Shown here in pieces: positions 17,815 to 25,942 of a DNA stretch of 64,000 nt; the stretch's first letter is position 1; each line of letters opens with the position of its first letter. Source of the DNA: an uncultured Cytophagales bacterium (lineage in GTDB: Bacteria; Bacteroidota; Bacteroidia; Cytophagales; Thermoflexibacteraceae). Below the pieces are notes generated by a model that saw only the letters and a list, made by a program, of their open reading frames with translations, was not told where the DNA came from and did not search any database. The stretch lies in assembly GCA_938039675.1 (NCBI GenBank), contig CALHUI010000002.1, positions 62,001-126,000 on the forward strand. The letters run 5' to 3'. Made by a program: the position numbers and the translations under genes.

Positions 17815-18735
17815 ATGAGAATTGCAGCCATAGATTTAGGAACCAATCAATTTCATTTGCTAGTGGCAGAGCAAACCGCCGAAGGAAAGCTTAATATTTT
17901 AGCCAAAGAAAATCGTTTTGTACGGCTTGGCGAAGGAGGCATTAACGATGCCCTGATTGTTTCAGATGCCATTGAACGCGCACTTGGTGCAATGCACGAC
18001 TTTCAGGCAATCATCCGCCAACACGAGTGCCAAAAGGTAGGTGCAGTGGCTACAAGCGCCGTGCGAAATGCCAAAAACGGCAAGATGCTCATTAACCGCA
18101 TTGCCGAAGCCACAGGTATTCAGGTAGAAGTGATTGACGGCAACCGCGAAGCCGAACTGATTTACGAAGGCATTCGCGCAACCATTCCCATATATGAACT
18201 CTCGCTGATTGCAGATATTGGCGGCGGCAGTGTGGAATTTGTGATTTGCAATGCCGAAAAAATGCTTTGGAAAGCAAGTTTTGAAATAGGTGCACAGCGT
18301 TTATTTTATCGCTTTCATACCATAGACCCTATTCCTGCCGAAAATGTGGTTGCGTTGAACCAGTACCTTTCGCGCACACTGCAACCCCTTACCGAAGCGA
18401 TAGAACAATATCACCCGACTACGATTATCGGCTCATCAGGCTCTTTTAGCACACTCTACAAACTGTATGCAGGTTTAGAGGGCATCGGCTACGAAAAAAA
18501 TCGGCCTGAATACGAACTGCCCGTAGAAGGATATTACAGGGTGCACAAGCAATTATTGCTGAAAAATCGGATAGAACGCAGCGAAATGCCGGGCATGAGG
18601 CCGGAAAGAAAAGATATGATTGTTACAGCTTCCTGCATTGTTTATTTCCTTGTGCGTTTGTTACATTCAGAAAAAATACGTGTGGTTTCGGCTTCTCTTC
18701 GCGAGGGCTTGCTTGCCTCGCTTGCAAACGAATAA
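17815..18735 (+). CDS. ppx: Ppx/GppA family phosphatase
   Basis: A 306-residue member of the ASKHA fold family that hydrolyses polyphosphate or pppGpp in the cytosol. Phosphate loop 1 is AAIDLGTNQFHLLV (residues 3-16). The VATSAVRNAKNG block is at about 81-92 and the second phosphate loop IADIGGGSVEF at about 135-145. The region GSSGSF near 205 is also typical. The length corresponds to the short form without the C-terminal HD-like domain of E. coli Ppx. Whether it prefers polyphosphate or pppGpp cannot be told. It lies between a lipoprotein gene (16-base gap) and recF (75-base gap), all in one direction. Confidence 0.88.
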   Translation: MRIAAIDLGTNQFHLLVAEQTAEGKLNILAKENRFVRLGEGGINDALIVSDAIERALGAMHDFQAIIRQHECQKVGAVATSAVRNAKNGKMLINRIAEATGIQVEVIDGNREAELIYEGIRATIPIYELSLIADIGGGSVEFVICNAEKMLWKASFEIGAQRLFYRFHTIDPIPAENVVALNQYLSRTLQPLTEAIEQYHPTTIIGSSGSFSTLYKLYAGLEGIGYEKNRPEYELPVEGYYRVHKQLLLKNRIERSEMPGMRPERKDMIVTASCIVYFLVRLLHSEKIRVVSASLREGLLASLANE

Positions 18736-18810
18736 AAAATTAAGATTTCCCGAATGTAAAAAGCGTTTCACACAAAACATTACAAAAAATATCAGTACAC
18801 AAATTGCAAA

Positions 18811-19890
18811 ATGCACCTGAGGGAATTACAACTGCACAATTTTAAAAATTACGAAGAAGCAACTTTTACTTTTTCACCCGGCATCAACGGAATTGTAGGA
18901 AAAAACGGAGCGGGAAAAACCAACTTGCTGGACGCTGTTTATTATTTGTGCATGACCAAAAGTGCATTTCAAAATACAGACCAAGCCAATTGGAGATTTG
19001 GTGAAACTTTTTTTACGATAGAAGGCACAATAGAGCACGGCGATGTTCCCGTGCATTTGCATTTGAGTTTCAGCCGCGAGCGCGGCAAAGTTTTAAAACT
19101 CAATAAAAAAGCATATACTAAAGTCAGTGAGCACGTGGGCAAATTTCCCTGCGTGCTCATCACCCCCAACGACAGCGACCTTGCGCGTGAAGGCAGCGAA
19201 CTTCGCCGCCGCTTTTTTGACACAATCCTTTGCCAACTCAACAAAGTTTATTTGGAGCAACTGATGCGCTACAACAGGTTGCTGCAACAGCGCAACAGCC
19301 TGCTCAAACAAATTGCCGAACGGAGGCAAGATGTTTCTATGCTGGAAATTTACAATGAGCAATTGGCTTCTCCTGCGCACTTCATTGCAGAGGAGCGCGC
19401 CAAGTTTACGGAAAAATTTTTGTCTGTTTTTCTGGAAAATTACCGATTCATCAGCTGTTCTAACGAAGTTGTTTCTTTAACTTATCAATCGGCATTGAAC
19501 GAAACTTTGTCTTTTGTGTCGCTGATGCAACAAAATCAGTCCAAAGATTTAGCCTTGCAATACACCTCACAAGGCATCCATCGTGATGATTTTATTTTTG
19601 AAATCAACGGCAATCCGCTGAAAAAATTTGCTTCGCAGGGGCAACAAAAATCTTATACCATTGCTTTGCGACTGGCACAATTTGAAATTTTAACGCAACA
19701 AACAGGCATCAAGCCGTTACTCTTGTTAGATGATATTTTTGATAAGTTGGATGATGAGCGAATTACACAACTCATGTTGCTCATGTCGGGCGGAAGATTC
19801 GGGCAGGTGTTCATCACCGATGCACGCCCCGAACGCACCGAAAAACTGTTTTACAACGATGGCATTCCGATTCACATGATTCGGATATGA
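18811..19890 (+). CDS. recF: DNA replication/repair protein RecF
   Basis: A 359-residue SMC-like ABC ATPase that loads RecA at single-strand gaps with RecO and RecR. The Walker A motif GKNGAGKT is at residues 30-37. The signature-type region FASQGQQKS is near 271-279 and Walker B LLLLDDIFDKLD near 305-316. The N-terminal phrase LRELQLHNFKNY is diagnostic for RecF. Full length. In many bacteria recF follows dnaA-dnaN; here it follows ppx, which is common in Bacteroidota. Confidence 0.95.
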   Translation: MHLRELQLHNFKNYEEATFTFSPGINGIVGKNGAGKTNLLDAVYYLCMTKSAFQNTDQANWRFGETFFTIEGTIEHGDVPVHLHLSFSRERGKVLKLNKKAYTKVSEHVGKFPCVLITPNDSDLAREGSELRRRFFDTILCQLNKVYLEQLMRYNRLLQQRNSLLKQIAERRQDVSMLEIYNEQLASPAHFIAEERAKFTEKFLSVFLENYRFISCSNEVVSLTYQSALNETLSFVSLMQQNQSKDLALQYTSQGIHRDDFIFEINGNPLKKFASQGQQKSYTIALRLAQFEILTQQTGIKPLLLLDDIFDKLDDERITQLMLLMSGGRFGQVFITDARPERTEKLFYNDGIPIHMIRI

Positions 19891-19914
19891 ATTCCGATGA
19901 TATATCTGAATTTA

Positions 19915-19948
19915 AAATCCGACGGGTTTCCGAAGACCTGTCGGATTT
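19915..19948 (+). terminator. terminator after recF
   Basis: A 9-bp stem (AAATCCGAC with GTCGGATTT) with partly paired interior and T-rich sequence after it. The same GACGGGT/ACCTGTC core recurs at 21023-21057 and, in part, at 28558-28588. Confidence 0.7.
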
Positions 19949-19991
19949 GTCTTATTGTTGAATTTGTAAAATCCGTATTTAGAAATTAAAA

Positions 19992-20465
19992 TTAAAGCAG
20001 CTTATAAGCAACTTTTCTTGAGCCTTCTACTTTTTCGGCAGCAACTTTATTTTGCTTTTTCATTTCCGATAAAATGCGATACACATTAGCACCTACTTTT
20101 GGTGCATAGCTTTCATCTAACCCTTGGCTTTCTATGATTTTATTTTGGATGTCAGCTACTTCCAGCGATGCGCCCGCAGCTTCTTGCAGAACTTTCAATA
20201 CCAAACCTTCGTAATCCAATTTAAGATAGCCGCTTGCTTTGCGCTTGCCTGTTGCCGAGGCAGCCTTAGGGCTGCGTTTTTTGCCGCCTTTTTCCGTTGC
20301 CTCAGGCTTTTTTTTCAGTTCACTGCTCAATTCACTGATTTCCGCATCAATTTCTTTAATCTGACTTTGCAGTGCCTTGATTTGCTCTTGAAGTTTGGCT
20401 TTTTTTTCTTCGTAGGCTTTTATGATAACCGGATACATTTCCGGCGTGATGGTGATGGTTTTCAT
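19992..20465 (-). CDS. coiled-coil and winged-helix-like small protein
   Basis: A 157-residue protein with three parts. An N-terminal coiled coil (residues about 10-55, KKAKLQEQIKALQSQIKEID) comes first, then a basic linker rich in Lys, Ala and Ser (about 56-82). A C-terminal domain (about 83-157) follows, with a helix-turn-helix-like pattern ending in a beta hairpin (NKVAAEKVEGSRKVAYKLL). This suggests a small dimeric nucleic-acid-binding protein, perhaps nucleoid-associated, which is inference. I recognise no named family. It converges on recF with a terminator in between. Confidence 0.72.
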   Translation of the reverse strand: MKTITITPEMYPVIIKAYEEKKAKLQEQIKALQSQIKEIDAEISELSSELKKKPEATEKGGKKRSPKAASATGKRKASGYLKLDYEGLVLKVLQEAAGASLEVADIQNKIIESQGLDESYAPKVGANVYRILSEMKKQNKVAAEKVEGSRKVAYKLL

Positions 20466-20566
20466 AAATTCACACGTTTAAATTCTGGGGATAATATGCA
20501 ATATTAAAAATTAAAACCGAATTGTGAAAAAAATGTTATGAATACTGAAACCCGTTTTTAAAAATC

Positions 20567-21004
20567 ATGCAATTTGTTATTCGTACGGATGTGAGTGCCG
20601 ACCTGCAAAAAGTTTGGGCAAACTTTAATGAAAATCTTTTTCAGGCACTTGTACCGCCTTTTCCGCCTATCAATTTATTGCGATTTGACGGCTCTCTGAA
20701 AAATGATGAAGTACATCTGGAACTTAATTTTTTACTTTTCAAACAAGTTTGGATTAGCAAAATTACCGAGCAGGCAGCCAAAGAAAATGAAATTTATTTT
20801 GTGGATGAAGGAATCAGACTGCCTTTTTTTCTGGGCTATTGGCGGCACAAACATTTGATGCAGGCACTGCCCGAGGGCGGCACGCGTATTACGGATGACA
20901 TCACGTTTGAAGCACCTATCAAAGCGTTGAGTTGGCTACTGTTCCCTGCCTTGTATTTGCAGTTTTTGTATCGGAAGCCTGTTTACAAACGGTATTTCAA
21001 ATAG
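20567..21004 (+). CDS. SRPBCC-like ligand-binding protein
   Basis: A 145-residue protein whose pattern fits the START/SRPBCC fold: beta strand, two short helices, a long beta sheet and a C-terminal helix. It opens with FVIRTDVSADLQKVWANFNENLF, and GGTRITDDITFEAP precedes the final helix. Such proteins bind lipids or aromatic ligands; no ligand can be named. It stands alone with a strong terminator 18 bases after the stop codon. Confidence 0.7.
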   Translation: MQFVIRTDVSADLQKVWANFNENLFQALVPPFPPINLLRFDGSLKNDEVHLELNFLLFKQVWISKITEQAAKENEIYFVDEGIRLPFFLGYWRHKHLMQALPEGGTRITDDITFEAPIKALSWLLFPALYLQFLYRKPVYKRYFK

Positions 21005-21022
21005 ATTGGCATCAATAAAATG

Positions 21023-21057
21023 AAAACCCGACAAGTTCAGCAGACCTGTCGGGTTTT
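21023..21057 (+). terminator. terminator after SRPBCC-like gene
   Basis: An 11-bp perfect stem (AAAACCCGACA with TGTCGGGTTTT) with a 13-base loop. It ends five bases before the left edge of the proposed gene cassette. Confidence 0.82.
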
Positions 21058-21147
21058 TCCGGTTGTGCCTCACTGTAAAGAAAAAAACGAGAAATTGAAA
21101 CCAAATCACAAGTAATTACGTTGTAAATACGAAAAACGTAAAATTTG

Positions 21148-21390
21148 ATGAATATGCAAGTTTCAGTAATTCAAGTGGGCAACTCAAAAGGGATTAGATT
21201 AAGCAAAACCCTTTTAGACAAGTACCAAATCACCGACAAGGTAGAACTTGTTTTGGAGGATGATTATATTGTGCTAAAACCTGTTGCCGAACCCCGAAAA
21301 AATTGGGAAGAAGCCTTTGCTGAAATGCACCGTAACCGAGACGACAAATTGCTTATTGACAGTGTGTTTGAAAATGAAAATTGGGACTAA
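21148..21390 (+). CDS. mazE: AbrB/MazE-family antitoxin
   Basis: An 80-residue protein starting at the ATG at 21148; a TTG directly before it is less likely. The AbrB-type swapped-hairpin DNA-binding domain is visible at the N-terminus: VSVIQVGNSKGIRLSKTLL, then VELVLEDDYIVLKPV (about residues 4-50). The tail is acidic and probably unfolded until it binds the toxin. It would bind and neutralise the MazF-type toxin encoded two bases downstream and repress their shared promoter, as known for the family. The pair lies inside a putative attC-bounded cassette. Confidence 0.88.
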   Translation: MNMQVSVIQVGNSKGIRLSKTLLDKYQITDKVELVLEDDYIVLKPVAEPRKNWEEAFAEMHRNRDDKLLIDSVFENENWD

Positions 21391-21392
21391 AA

Positions 21393-21719
21393 ATGACGAC
21401 TTTTTTGCAGTATGAAATTGTTGTTGTCAATTTAGACCCAACAATGGGGAGTGAAATCAAGAAAAAACGACCTTGCCTCATTGTTTCACCCAACGAAATG
21501 AATAAACACTTGGCAACAGTCGTAGTTTGCCCAATAACTTCTCAGTCAAAAAACTATCCGACAAGAGTGAGTTTTGAGTTAGAAGGACAAACGAATTGGA
21601 TAGTGATAGACCAAATTCGCACCATAGACAAGAGCCGACTAACGAAAACGATAGGACATTTGGACGATGAAACCATTGAACAAGTGAAGGCAATCATCAA
21701 AGAAACTTATGTAGACTAA
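21393..21719 (+). CDS. mazF: MazF/PemK-family mRNA interferase toxin
   Basis: A 108-residue protein starting at the ATG at 21393, two bases after the antitoxin stop. An in-frame TTG at 21381 inside mazE is a less likely start. Family features are the opening VVVNLDPTMGSEIKKKRPCLIVS (the GSE..K.RP core of MazF), VVVCPITSQ, and the C-terminal IDQIRTIDKSRLTKTIG. These are the residues around the RNA-binding groove and the catalytic Arg of MazF. It cleaves single-stranded RNA at short sequences in the family; the specificity here cannot be read. Full length, apparently intact. Confidence 0.92.
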   Translation: MTTFLQYEIVVVNLDPTMGSEIKKKRPCLIVSPNEMNKHLATVVVCPITSQSKNYPTRVSFELEGQTNWIVIDQIRTIDKSRLTKTIGHLDDETIEQVKAIIKETYVD

Positions 21720-21731
21720 AAAAACAGCGAA

Positions 21732-21864
21732 GGCACAACATTGGCTTGGCGAAAAGCGGGGCTGAGGTGCTAATCTGTGGGGCAGTGCTTTTTATTTACA
21801 TTTGTGCTTGTGGGAAGTCTGGTGCTGTTAAATCCCCGCCTTCGCCAAGCCCTATTCGTTATAC
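21732..21864 (+). repeat. attC-like recombination site
   Basis: A 133-base imperfect inverted repeat with attC order. R'' is GCACAAC (21733-21739), L'' is GGCTTGGCGAA (21743-21753) and L' is TTCGCCAAGCC (21841-21851, a perfect complement of L''). R' is GTTATAC (21858-21864). The inner GCGGGG/CCCCGC also pairs. R'' and R' pair fully only on the bottom strand, using G-T wobbles, which is the strand that folds in attC recombination. The length resembles long attC sites such as those of Vibrio superintegrons. It starts 13 bases after the mazF stop. Confidence 0.55.
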
Positions 21865-21881
21865 GCCGATTGCAATATGCG

Positions 21882-22382
21882 CTAATTCACTTTTGTATAA
21901 ACGGTTTCTTTTTCGTAAAAGAAACTCAACTTGTCGTTTTCCTGAATGAAACTGCGCAGTGCTGCCGAATTATCAAACTTTTCGCGCACATTTTCGGTAA
22001 CGGGCAGCAGTGTAATTTTATTGCCGTTGGCAGATTGCAATTTAAAAATCAGAAAATCTGCATTAGGTACGGGGTTGGTTCCTTGGCGCGTCATTTTTAC
22101 GTTGAGAAAAGTCAAGTCGCCGATAGTTGAAGTATGCGCCACATAGGTTTTGCGCTCTACCGCACCTTCTATTTTGTGTGTATGTTCTACAATTTGATAG
22201 ATATTTTCATCGACTTTTGAGATGTCGTAAAAATCTTTTCCCGAAACATCTACCTTCCATCTGCCGAGCCATTCTCCTTTTACCGGCTGATTGGGTTCAT
22301 CCACCGGCACGGGTGATTGGTAAGGGCAGGCGGTGCAAAAAAACAAAAGGGCGAGTAAACCAAACAAACTGAACTTTTTCAT
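21882..22382 (-). CDS. lipoprotein of unknown function
   Basis: A 166-residue protein. The start is placed at the ATG at 22382, which gives MKKFSLFG, a hydrophobic core and the lipobox CTAC (Cys19); an upstream in-frame extension adds only a poor N-terminus. The mature protein is predicted mostly beta (GEWLGRWKVDVSGKD, TYVAHTSTIGDLTFLNVKM) and resembles small lipocalin-like lipoproteins of the phylum. No active site was recognised. It is encoded just downstream of an M16 protease gene on the same strand. Confidence 0.72.
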   Translation of the reverse strand: MKKFSLFGLLALLFFCTACPYQSPVPVDEPNQPVKGEWLGRWKVDVSGKDFYDISKVDENIYQIVEHTHKIEGAVERKTYVAHTSTIGDLTFLNVKMTRQGTNPVPNADFLIFKLQSANGNKITLLPVTENVREKFDNSAALRSFIQENDKLSFFYEKETVYTKVN

Positions 22383-22435
22383 GGTCGTCATAAAATTTAG
22401 CTGTAGTAAAAAGCGCAATTGTCACGCCAAAAAAA

Positions 22436-23677
22436 TTATTTATTTTTGGCGTGGTAATACAAAGTTGAACAATTTTCAGGGCACAGCACTTGTTTTGCCA
22501 CTTGGCGAATATCGACGGCAGTAACTGCCTGAATTTTATTCGCCTCTTGGTTGATGAGGTCAGGGTTGCCCAGAACGGCAGCATAAGCCAGTCCTGTGGC
22601 GCGGTTCAGCACTTCCATTTCACCGAAAATGAGCGTAGATTCTGCCTGATTTTTCACTTTTTGCAGCTCGCCTTCGGCAAGCAAATCCGCTTGGACTTCG
22701 GCTATTACTTCGCCGATGGCTTGGTCTGCCTCTTCCAAACTCACGCCTTGCGCGGGTTTAGCCGAAACGGTGAACAGCCCGTTGTCTATGCTGCCCAAAA
22801 TGCTGGCACTTACCGAAGTGAGAATGCGTTGTTCTTCAACCAATTTGTGGTACAGCCTTGAAGATTTGCTACGCCCCAGCACATCACTCAACAGGTCGGT
22901 GGCGTAGTATTCGGGTGCGAGGCGGTCGCACATGTGCCACACTTTGTAGAGCGCACTTACGGGCACATCTGCCTCTACGTGTTGGCTGCGGGCTTCGGTC
23001 TGTTGCGGTTCGCGGGGCAACTGCCGTTGGGGAACGTTCCCCGCAGGAATAGGCCCGAACCACTTGTCGGCAAGGCGCTTTACCTGTTCGGTTGTGGTAT
23101 TGCCCGCTACGACCAGAATGGCATTGTTGGGGCGGTAGTATTTGAAGAAAAATTCCTTCACATCGTCCATCGTAGCGTTTTCTATGTGCGAAATATCCCT
23201 CCCGATGGTTGCCCATTGGTAGGGGTGTACCTTGTATGCCATCGGGCGCAGCCGCAGCCAAACGTCACCGTAAGGTTGATTCAGGTAGCGCTGTTTATAT
23301 TCTTCAATCACCACTTTGCGCTGCACTTCCAACACTTCGGGGTTGAAACTGAGCGACAACATGCGGTCAGACTCTAACCAAAAGCCCGTTTCAACGTTTT
23401 GCGCCGGCAGTGTGAGGTAGTAGTTGGTAATATCGGCACTGGTGAAGGCGTTGTTTTCGCCGCCTGCTCTTTGCAGCGGCTCGTCATATTGCGGAATATT
23501 GGCAGAGCCGCCGAACATCAGGTGTTCAAACAGGTGTGCAAATCCGGTTTTATCGGGACGTTCATCCCGCGAGCCTACATCATACAATAGGTTCAGCACC
23601 ACCGTCGGAACGAAGTGGTCTTCGTGTACTAATACCCGCAAACCGTTATCTAATACAAATGAGTTGTAGTGAATCAT
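22436..23677 (-). CDS. M16 family zinc metallopeptidase
   Basis: A 413-residue peptidase of the pitrilysin family with the inverted zinc motif HLFEH (His48, Glu51, His52) and a downstream glutamate region (KVVIEEYKQR, about 124-133). These supply the catalytic base and the third zinc ligand. The second half is the inactive-type repeat that completes the clam-shell. There is no signal peptide, so it is probably cytosolic. The ATG at 23677 is chosen because a TAACTTTG box ends three bases before it; two codons further upstream is only a TTG. Substrate unknown; in many Bacteroidota two M16 genes are paired, but only one is present here. Confidence 0.9.
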   Translation of the reverse strand: MIHYNSFVLDNGLRVLVHEDHFVPTVVLNLLYDVGSRDERPDKTGFAHLFEHLMFGGSANIPQYDEPLQRAGGENNAFTSADITNYYLTLPAQNVETGFWLESDRMLSLSFNPEVLEVQRKVVIEEYKQRYLNQPYGDVWLRLRPMAYKVHPYQWATIGRDISHIENATMDDVKEFFFKYYRPNNAILVVAGNTTTEQVKRLADKWFGPIPAGNVPQRQLPREPQQTEARSQHVEADVPVSALYKVWHMCDRLAPEYYATDLLSDVLGRSKSSRLYHKLVEEQRILTSVSASILGSIDNGLFTVSAKPAQGVSLEEADQAIGEVIAEVQADLLAEGELQKVKNQAESTLIFGEMEVLNRATGLAYAAVLGNPDLINQEANKIQAVTAVDIRQVAKQVLCPENCSTLYYHAKNK

Positions 23678-23680
23678 ACA

Positions 23681-23688
23681 CAAAGTTA
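23681..23688 (-). promoter_or_regulatory. -7 element abutting the M16 gene
   Basis: On the minus strand TAACTTTG (23688-23681) ends three bases before the ATG at 23677. It gives a leaderless or near-leaderless transcript. No clear -33. Confidence 0.5.
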
Positions 23689-23699
23689 AACAATGCCGT

Positions 23700-24000
23700 G
23701 CCTACGACATCTAAATCTAACAACGTTTTGATACTGATGTAACCAATGTTCACACGTATTAGCCGTCAAAATCCGCGTACTTAATTAAGCAGTTTAAATC
23801 ACAAGTATGTAAAGTCCGCCTACAGAACTTTCAGCCGCTGACGGGGATGAATAACCCTGTAAGCGGTCTTTAGACCCTAACAGCGGTTAAAAAACAACGT
23901 TTCATTTTGCTCACTTACTCATTACTTTTGAATTTGCTTATGCGTTGAACGCCGCCATAAATTTCCCCGCACATATGTAGCTTTTTCCAACCCGTTTCCG
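23700..24000. other. intergenic stretch with hairpins, no gene seen
   Basis: No supported reading frame. Two small dyads lie side by side: CCGCT (23835) with AGCGG (23866) enclosing CGGGG/CCCTG, and GGTCT-TT-AGACC at about 23865-23876. No T-tract follows, so this is not an obvious terminator. A small RNA or protein site is possible but unsupported. Confidence 0.3.
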
Positions 24001-24008
24001 TAAATTTG
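24001..24008 (+). promoter_or_regulatory. -7 element of acyl-CoA dehydrogenase gene
   Basis: TAAATTTG fits TAnnTTTG, 37 bases before the start codon. The -33 region is T-rich but lacks TTTG. Confidence 0.4.
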
Positions 24009-24045
24009 TTATGTATGCATACTATTTTGGAAAAACGGGAAAATT

Positions 24046-25848
24046 ATGGCTAAACACTATGCAAGTATCCGCAACGCTAAGTTCTTAATGCATGAGGTAC
24101 ACGACTTATCCGCGCTGACTAAGTACGAATATTTTGCTCATCACGACCGCGAGTCTTTTGATATGATGATAGATGCTGCGTTCCAACTGGCAGACACGCA
24201 TCTGTTCCCCTACTTCGCCGATATGGACAGTAACGAACCCGAGTTGACAGACGGCGTAGTGAAGGTACACCCCCAAGTGAAAAATATTATTCGCGCAATG
24301 GCAGAGGGCGGCTGGATTAATGCCACCGTTCCTTTGGAACAGGGCGGTATGCAGTTGCCCGAATCTATCAATGCGCTGGGGCAGTTTATTTTTCAGGCTG
24401 CCAACAACAGCGCCATGCCGTTTACGGGACTGACTGCGGGCGCTGCCAACCTTATCCGCACCTTTGGCAGCGACTACCTGAAAAAAACCTACATGGAACG
24501 CATGTATTCGGGCGAGTGGCAGGGCACAATGGCACTCACCGAACCGCAGGCAGGCAGTTCTCTTTCTGATATTGTAACCACAGCCGAACCCGCCGAAGAC
24601 GGTATGTACAAAATCAAAGGACAGAAAATTTTCATTTCCGCAGGCGATTTAGACGCGCTTGATAACGTAGTGCACCTGCTGCTGGCACGCATCAAAGGCG
24701 CACCTGCCGGCACGAAGGGCATTTCGCTGTTCGTAGTGCCCAAAAAGCGCGTAGTAAACGGCACATTGATTGATAACGACGTGCTGCCCGCAGGCATTTA
24801 CCACAAAATGGGGCAAAAAGCCACGCCTGCCATGCACCTGATGATGGGCGAAAACGACAACTGCTACGGCTATCTTGTCGGCGAACCCAACAAAGGGCTT
24901 TCCTACATGTTCCAAATGATGAACGAAGCCCGCATTCTGGTAGGTATTACAGCCGCTGCCATTGCTTCGGCAGCTTATTATGCGTCGTTGGAATATGCCA
25001 AAGAGCGCCCGCAGGGTCGGCGTTTGAACGAAAAGAACCCGCTCAATCCGCCAACGTTAATTATCAATCACCCCGACGTGAAACGGTTGCTGTTGTTCCA
25101 AAAGGCAGTAGTGGAAGGTTCGCTCAGTTTGCTGCTGGAAACTGCTAAATATGCCGATTTGGCGCATATTACCCAAGGCGAAGAAAAGGAAAATAACCTG
25201 CTCATGCTGGAACTGCTCACCCCGATTGCCAAAACCTATCCTTCCGAGGCAGGTATTGCATCGGTAAGCGCAGGTTTGCAGTGTTTGGGCGGCTATGGTT
25301 TCTGCAAAGACTTCCCATTAGAGCAATATCACCGCGACATCCGCATCACGGCAATTTACGAAGGCACAACCGCCATTCAGTCGCTGGACTTGCTGGGGCG
25401 CAAACTGACTATGCAAAACGGCAAAGCGGGCGCATTGTATATGCAAACTGTCGCCAAAACTGTTCAGGAAGCGGCTACTTACGACACGCTGAAAAAATAT
25501 GCAGGCGTTATGGAAAGCCAGATGCGCAACCTGCAAAAAGTTACCGCACACCTGATGGGGCTTGCCCAAAAAGGCGATGCAGAACTGTTCCTTGCCGATG
25601 CAACGCTCTATATGGAACTGTTCAGCCTCAACGCCATTGCCTGGCAGTGGCTTAAACAAGGCATTGCAGCCCACAAAGCACTGCTTGTAGGCGGATTGAG
25701 CGAAACTGAAACCGCCTTCTACGAAAGCAAATTGCAGGCGATGAAGTTCTTCTTCCACTATGAAATCCCGAAAACGCAAGGACTCAGCACTCGCTTGACT
25801 GACAGCGAAATCATCACCATTGCGCAAGATAAGGAAGTACTGGTGTAA
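24046..25848 (+). CDS. acyl-CoA dehydrogenase (long form with C-terminal extension)
   Basis: A 600-residue flavoprotein that introduces the 2,3-double bond into acyl-CoA. The N-terminal alpha domain is followed by the FAD/substrate motif MALTEPQAGSSLSD (about 162-175). The beta domain then contains IKGQKIFISAGD, and a helical domain carries the FAD-binding QCLGGYGFCKDFPLEQYHRDIRITAIYEGTT-type segment (about 410-445), including the conserved glutamate region before GTT. About 150 further C-terminal helical residues match the long FadE-like family found in proteobacteria and Bacteroidota. Its chain-length preference is not evident. It is monocistronic and no electron-transfer flavoprotein genes are adjacent. 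Confidence 0.93.
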   Translation: MAKHYASIRNAKFLMHEVHDLSALTKYEYFAHHDRESFDMMIDAAFQLADTHLFPYFADMDSNEPELTDGVVKVHPQVKNIIRAMAEGGWINATVPLEQGGMQLPESINALGQFIFQAANNSAMPFTGLTAGAANLIRTFGSDYLKKTYMERMYSGEWQGTMALTEPQAGSSLSDIVTTAEPAEDGMYKIKGQKIFISAGDLDALDNVVHLLLARIKGAPAGTKGISLFVVPKKRVVNGTLIDNDVLPAGIYHKMGQKATPAMHLMMGENDNCYGYLVGEPNKGLSYMFQMMNEARILVGITAAAIASAAYYASLEYAKERPQGRRLNEKNPLNPPTLIINHPDVKRLLLFQKAVVEGSLSLLLETAKYADLAHITQGEEKENNLLMLELLTPIAKTYPSEAGIASVSAGLQCLGGYGFCKDFPLEQYHRDIRITAIYEGTTAIQSLDLLGRKLTMQNGKAGALYMQTVAKTVQEAATYDTLKKYAGVMESQMRNLQKVTAHLMGLAQKGDAELFLADATLYMELFSLNAIAWQWLKQGIAAHKALLVGGLSETETAFYESKLQAMKFFFHYEIPKTQGLSTRLTDSEIITIAQDKEVLV

Positions 25849-25942
25849 TCCGCTAATTTGGCCGACGGGCATGGGTTTTCAGGAAAAAACTTTTGCAAAG
25901 CCTATGCTTGTTTTTTATCGGCAGCAGAGGTGATGCCATTTA

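Larger units (their letters stand above)
21063..21858 (+). mobile_element. putative single integron-type gene cassette (mazE-mazF)
   Basis: The left edge is GTTGTGCC at 21062-21069 and the right end is an attC-like structure (21732-21864). The attC R'' site reads GGCACAAC, the exact 8-base reverse complement of the left edge, as expected if the cassette once closed into a circle and inserted between G and TT. The cassette would then run from T21063 to G21858 and carry one toxin-antitoxin pair, a typical cargo of sedentary chromosomal integrons. No integrase gene is in the window. The interpretation is inference from these matches. Confidence 0.5.

Noticed and set aside
20124-20507. phenylalanine-rich 127-codon frame on the plus strand
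   Set aside because: Antisense of the Lys/Glu-rich coiled-coil gene, which explains the unusual Phe content.
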